Position numbers and translations under genes: made by a program. Positions 13,637 to 16,325 of a DNA stretch of 16,325 nt are shown here, one piece after another. The stretch lies in the NCBI GenBank assembly GCA_965652145.1, contig CBFGTV010000073.1:1-16325 (forward strand). Reading direction: 5' to 3'. This DNA comes from CBFGTV01 sp965652145. GTDB lineage: Bacteria; Bacillota; Clostridia; Peptostreptococcales; Natronincolaceae. Under the pieces are notes generated by a model, which saw nothing but the letters and a program-made list of their open reading frames with translations, was not told where the DNA came from and did not search any database. The stretch's first letter is position 1; each line of letters begins with the position of its first letter.

Positions 13637-14470
13637 ATGAACTTAGAAGTTGTACTTTATCCGGTTTTAAGCTTAGGTGGTCTGGGCCTTTTATTTGGCG
13701 CAGGACTTGCCTATGCTTCTCAAAAATTTGCCATAGAGGTTGATCCAAAATTTATGGCAATTCGTGATGTGCTTCCTGGGGCCAATTGCGGGGGCTGTGG
13801 TTATCCTGGTTGTGATAGCTTTGCCAAGGCTGTTGCAGAGGGAAAGGCACCTACCAATGGTTGCCCTGTAGGCGGAGCCTCTTGTGCCGCTGCTGTGGCC
13901 GAAATTATGGGGGTAGAGGCCAAGGAAGAAGTTAAAAAGGTAGCAAAGGTAATCTGTAACGGAGATACCACTAAGTGTAAGGAAAAGTTTGAATATGAGG
14001 GAATTAGGGATTGTGTTGCTGCCACAATGATTGCTGGTGGAAGCAAATCCTGTCAATATGGTTGTTTAGGCTATGGTACCTGTGTAAAGGCTTGTCAATT
14101 TGATGCCATCGAAATTGTAGATGGAAGGATTGCGAAAATCATTCCTGAAAAATGTACGGCCTGTGGTAAATGTATTGAGGCATGCCCCAAGGATGTAATC
14201 GATATGGTGCCCTATGAACAGGATGTCGTTATTACCTGCAATAACAAAGAAACAGGTAAAGAAGTCAGACAAAAATGCAGCGTAGGCTGTATCGCATGCA
14301 AAATTTGTGTGAAAAATTGCCCCCATGAGGCAATCGACTTTGAAAACAACCTTGCCTTCATTAACTATGAAAAATGTACCAACTGCTTTGTATGTGTTGA
14401 GAAATGTCCTACAAAGGCCATTGAAGGAAATTTTGAAAGAAGAAATATTGACCAAAGAGATGCCATGTAA
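13637..14470 (+). CDS. rnfB: Rnf complex ferredoxin-type subunit RnfB
   Basis: RnfB is the iron-sulfur entry subunit, taking electrons from reduced ferredoxin. ATG 13637 has AAAGGAG eight bases upstream; a TTG at 13607 in the same frame overlaps rnfA and is unlikely. The 277 residues begin with one membrane helix (about 5-27). The first cluster is C51, C54, C59 and C76 (NCGGCGYPGC plus NGC). Four further clusters are indicated by CQYGCLGYGTCVKAC, CTACGKCIEACP, CSVGCIACKICVKNCP and CTNCFVCVEKCP. The long clostridial form, with more clusters than the proteobacterial one, fits a ferredoxin:NAD+ oxidoreductase. It is the last gene of the operon, followed by a strong terminator. Confidence 0.97.
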   Translation: MNLEVVLYPVLSLGGLGLLFGAGLAYASQKFAIEVDPKFMAIRDVLPGANCGGCGYPGCDSFAKAVAEGKAPTNGCPVGGASCAAAVAEIMGVEAKEEVKKVAKVICNGDTTKCKEKFEYEGIRDCVAATMIAGGSKSCQYGCLGYGTCVKACQFDAIEIVDGRIAKIIPEKCTACGKCIEACPKDVIDMVPYEQDVVITCNNKETGKEVRQKCSVGCIACKICVKNCPHEAIDFENNLAFINYEKCTNCFVCVEKCPTKAIEGNFERRNIDQRDAM

Positions 14471-14495
14471 AGTCCATTTCTTAAGGTACTGTCAT

Positions 14496-14538
14496 AAGAA
14501 AAAAGAGTTTCAAAATAGAAGCTCTTTTTTCTTTTTTT
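14496..14538 (+). terminator. Intrinsic terminator of the rnf operon
   Basis: A 16-base arm (14496-14511) pairs with 14518-14533, including AGAAAAAAGAG with CTCTTTTTTCT and TTC with GAA; there is one T-G wobble. The loop is AAAATA. A run of seven T (14532-14538) follows. It begins 26 bases after the rnfB stop. Confidence 0.9.
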
Positions 14539-14544
14539 GTCGAA
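14538..14544 (+). promoter_or_regulatory. Spo0A-box-like heptamer
   Basis: TGTCGAA is an exact match to the Spo0A box core, just beyond the rnf terminator and about 320 bases before the next gene. A single 7-base match is expected by chance roughly twice in a window of this size counting both strands, so the case is weak. Confidence 0.2.
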
Positions 14545-14812
14545 ACAGCAGATTTATCCATTCCCACAAAAATTGGATGGCAATAGTTGATAATTACCCC
14601 TTGTAAGTTGAAAATAATAATGATAAACTTTTAATGATTCCCTGTTCAATTCAAGAAATTTCAGGTAAGAAAAGAAATAAAGCCTGATAATAAATTTCAA
14701 TGTATTTCCAGTCTTTTAATCCCCCTAAAGAATAAATTTGTATCGAAAACTGTAGAATGGACAGGAAATTTTCTTAAATCTTGAAGATACTTTATGTTAT
14801 TTTTAAAACATG
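14545..14812. other. Gene-poor stretch between rnf and the Gx-family gene
   Basis: No coding frame with a ribosome site, no RNA gene and no known riboswitch could be supported here on either strand. The bases are AT-rich with short runs of A and T. Some clostridial genomes carry a NusG-domain-II protein gene at about this place beside the Gx-family gene; no trace of one is visible in translation. The nearest signals are the terminator and Spo0A-like heptamer on the left and the promoter candidate on the right. Confidence 0.5.
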
Positions 14813-14843
14813 TGTTAAAATAGAAGTTAGTACGAAAACTAAC
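14813..14843 (+). promoter_or_regulatory. Extended -10 promoter candidate with a small dyad
   Basis: TGTTAAAAT (14813-14821) is an extended -10 element (TGn followed by TAAAAT). No good -35 lies at the proper distance; TTGAAG at 14781-14786 is too far. A perfect 6-base dyad, GTTAGT/ACTAAC with a 6-base loop (14826-14843), falls at the expected start of transcription, where an operator could act. The ribosome site for the next gene is only weak (GAGAGTGAT, about 14852-14860). Confidence 0.38.
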
Positions 14844-14864
14844 AAACTAGAGAGAGTGATTATC

Positions 14865-15386
14865 ATGAACATTAAAAAGATTACCCAACTGGCAATGTTA
14901 ACCTCCCTTGGGTTAGCTATGCATATTATAGAATCCTTTATTCCGAATCCCTTTGTTGGCATGGCTCCTGGAGCCAAGCTGGGACTGGCTAATATTATTG
15001 GGTTAATAACCCTGGTATTGTTTGGATTGAAATATGCACTGGGAGTCAATTTATTAAGGTGTTTTTTAGGTACCCTTGCCACCGGAGCAGTTACTTCAAT
15101 GATATACAGTATGTCAGGGGCATTGGTTAGTACCCTTTTAATGTATCTTGTTTTTCGATATTTTAACAAGACCTTTAGTTTAGTAGGTGTCAGTATATTT
15201 GGTGCCCTGGGCCATAATATCGCCCAGATGACTGTGGCCAGTGCCATGATTAGCAATGTTCGTATTTTTTCCTATTTACCCTTTATGATGCTGGCAAGTA
15301 TCATAACCGGAATTTTTATCGGAATTACTGCCAACTTCACCATGTCCAAAACCAAAGCCCATTTTACTCAAATTATGGGAATTTAA
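14865..15386 (+). CDS. Gx transporter family / heptaprenyl diphosphate synthase component I-like membrane protein
   Basis: A 173-residue integral membrane protein with five or six hydrophobic segments. ATG 14865 gives the family's usual length and an MNIKKI opening; a longer frame from 14781 has no ribosome site. The family (PF07456 type) shows PGAKLGLANIIGLI (35-48) and GALGHNIAQMTVA (113-125), both clearly present. The name 'heptaprenyl diphosphate synthase component I' is historical. The fold resembles ECF-transporter substrate-binding subunits, and in clostridia the gene often lies beside rnf or prenyl-diphosphate synthase genes. It probably handles an isoprenoid or a related hydrophobic or vitamin-like solute, but the substrate is not known. 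It is followed after 35 bases by the DUF4321 gene. Confidence 0.8.
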   Translation: MNIKKITQLAMLTSLGLAMHIIESFIPNPFVGMAPGAKLGLANIIGLITLVLFGLKYALGVNLLRCFLGTLATGAVTSMIYSMSGALVSTLLMYLVFRYFNKTFSLVGVSIFGALGHNIAQMTVASAMISNVRIFSYLPFMMLASIITGIFIGITANFTMSKTKAHFTQIMGI

Positions 15387-15421
15387 TATCAATATATAAG
15401 CAATAAGGGGGAAGTCTATTT

Positions 15422-15670
15422 ATGAGCAGATACCGTAATCCTTGGTTACTAATTTTATTATTGATTACTGGTGTTGTATTGGGGAGTTTAATTGGTACCT
15501 CTTTGGGAAAGACAATCCCATTGTTGTCCTATGGCCCTGGCCCCCTGGGCTTAAATCAATTTGAAGTAAATCTAGGTGTTATATATTTTAATTTATCGCT
15601 GCTGATTGAAATTAATCTATCTAGCTTAATTGGGCTATTATTGGCAATTTTAATTTTTAACAGATTGTAG
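15422..15670 (+). CDS. DUF4321 small membrane protein
   Basis: An 82-residue protein with two membrane helices (about 9-29 and 60-80) and a short outer or inner loop containing LLSYGPGPLGLNQFEVNLGVI. This layout and the PGPLGLN segment match DUF4321, a small family that in Clostridia regularly precedes maf. AGGGGG lies 10 bases before ATG 15422. Its TAG stop overlaps the ribosome site of maf, eight bases before that start, so the two are co-transcribed. The function is unknown; the link with maf, radC and the mre/min cell-shape and division genes usually found downstream suggests an envelope or division role. Confidence 0.78.
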   Translation: MSRYRNPWLLILLLITGVVLGSLIGTSLGKTIPLLSYGPGPLGLNQFEVNLGVIYFNLSLLIEINLSSLIGLLLAILIFNRL

Positions 15671-15678
15671 GTGAAGAA

Positions 15679-16272
15679 ATGACAAAGTTAGTTTTAGCTT
15701 CCCAATCTCCAAGAAGAAAGGAATTGTTGGAGAACCTGGGAATTGCTTTTGAGGTAATGGTTAGGGAAACCCAGGAAGACATGACCAGTAATATAGATCC
15801 TGTTCAGTTGGCTGTTGGCAATGCGGTTCAAAAAGCCAGGGCATTGCTGCCTTTACTAAACCAAGAGGCAATTATATTGGCTGCCGATACCATCGTTTTT
15901 AAGGAAGGAATTATGGGAAAACCCAAAAATGAAACCATTGCTTTGGATATGCTACGGTTATTATCTGGTGAGAAGCATGAGGTCATTACCGCCATAGCCA
16001 TGATTGACTGGCCCGGTGGAAAGGAAGTTACAGCCGCTGCTACCACTGAGGTGTTTTTTAAAAAACTTAATGAAGCAACGATTAAGGACTATATCGACAG
16101 CGGTGAGCCCATGGATAAGGCTGGTGCCTATGGTATTCAGGGGCGGGCTGCTTTATTTGTTGAGAAAATAATAGGTGATTACTACAATGTAGTTGGTCTA
16201 CCTCTTTTCAAAATAGAAGAAATGCTAAATCACCATTTTCATAAAAGCCTATTGACTGATTTTCGAAAATAG
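15679..16272 (+). CDS. maf: Maf/YhdE nucleoside triphosphate pyrophosphatase
   Basis: Maf proteins are cytoplasmic nucleotide pyrophosphatases that hydrolyse dTTP, UTP and modified nucleotides to the monophosphate, a house-cleaning role, and can arrest septation when overproduced. The 197 residues contain LASQSPRRKELL (6-17, phosphate loop), ILAADTIV with catalytic D70, GKPK (80-83) and SGEPMDKAGAYGIQG (141-155), all typical of the YhdE/dTTP-UTP subgroup. The start ATG 15679 has AGGTGAAG upstream. The gene usually precedes radC and mreB in Firmicutes, in agreement with the partial gene that follows. Confidence 0.95.
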   Translation: MTKLVLASQSPRRKELLENLGIAFEVMVRETQEDMTSNIDPVQLAVGNAVQKARALLPLLNQEAIILAADTIVFKEGIMGKPKNETIALDMLRLLSGEKHEVITAIAMIDWPGGKEVTAAATTEVFFKKLNEATIKDYIDSGEPMDKAGAYGIQGRAALFVEKIIGDYYNVVGLPLFKIEEMLNHHFHKSLLTDFRK

Positions 16273-16286
16273 TGGAGGTTCAAAGG

Positions 16287-16325
16287 ATGACAAAGGAAAT
16301 GACCACAATTAAGATGTTACCTCAG
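16287..16325 (+). CDS. Start of a further gene, possibly radC (3' truncated)
   Basis: ATG 16287 follows GGAGG (16274-16278) by 8 bases, and 13 codons run open to the window edge (MTKEMTTIKMLPQ). The position after maf, and the TIKxLP pattern seen near the start of many RadC proteins (usually LTIKDLPxxERPRE), suggest radC, but 13 residues cannot prove it. Confidence 0.45.
   Translation, partial: MTKEMTTIKMLPQ

Noticed and set aside
13691..14056. Antisense frames of 81-129 residues within rnfB and a 154-residue frame opposite the Gx gene (14792-15256)
   Set aside because: They lie opposite strongly supported genes, have no ribosome site, and their composition is what the reverse reading of those genes produces.
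14325..14606. 93-residue + strand frame running from rnfB across the rnf terminator
   Set aside because: It is out of frame with rnfB, lacks a ribosome site and reads through the terminator T-run as a row of Phe.

Overview
The window looks like a chromosome segment from an anaerobic, low-GC, spore-forming member of the Clostridia. Three things point there: a complete Rnf complex in the clostridial order rnfC-D-G-E-A-B, a DRTGG/PHP/histidine-kinase-type ATPase cassette typical of fermentative Clostridia, and a downstream DUF4321-maf segment whose last gene may be radC. Genes start with strong GGAGG-type ribosome sites and with ATG, GTG and TTG. I cannot name the genus. No rRNA, tRNA, CRISPR array, insertion sequence or phage gene was seen.

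Layout. (1) 1-2930, + strand: the 3' part of a YhfX-like PLP enzyme of the alanine racemase N-terminal type, a YhfW-like phosphopentomutase relative, and nagB. This is a tight catabolic operon closed by a terminator-like structure. (2) 2977-5755: a candidate 47-residue ORF, a secreted NlpC/P60-like cysteine hydrolase, a lipoprotein of unknown function and, convergent on the - strand, a lytic transglycosylase. A bidirectional terminator separates the last two. This is a cell-envelope block. (3) 5916-9294, + strand: a six-gene operon encoding a SPOR-domain membrane protein, a DRTGG protein, an RsbW/RsbT-like ATPase, a second DRTGG protein, a PHP-domain phosphoesterase and a second GHKL ATPase. 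(4) 9295-9550: an AT-rich regulatory region with two clear dyads ahead of rnf. (5) 9551-14470: rnfCDGEAB followed by a strong intrinsic terminator. (6) 14545-16325: a long gene-poor leader, a Gx/heptaprenyl-diphosphate-synthase-component-I-like membrane protein, a DUF4321 membrane protein, maf, and the first 13 codons of a gene that may be radC.

How they work together. Rnf couples electron transfer from reduced ferredoxin to NAD+ with Na+ or H+ export. From my knowledge of clostridial genomes, the preceding cassette usually sits next to [FeFe]-hydrogenase genes. Here it directly precedes rnf, which makes it a plausible, poorly characterised redox or energy-state switch for ferredoxin-linked metabolism. 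I regard that arrangement, with the two dyads between the operons, as the most interesting part of the window. The yhfX-yhfW-nagB trio, whose substrate is unknown, is the second.
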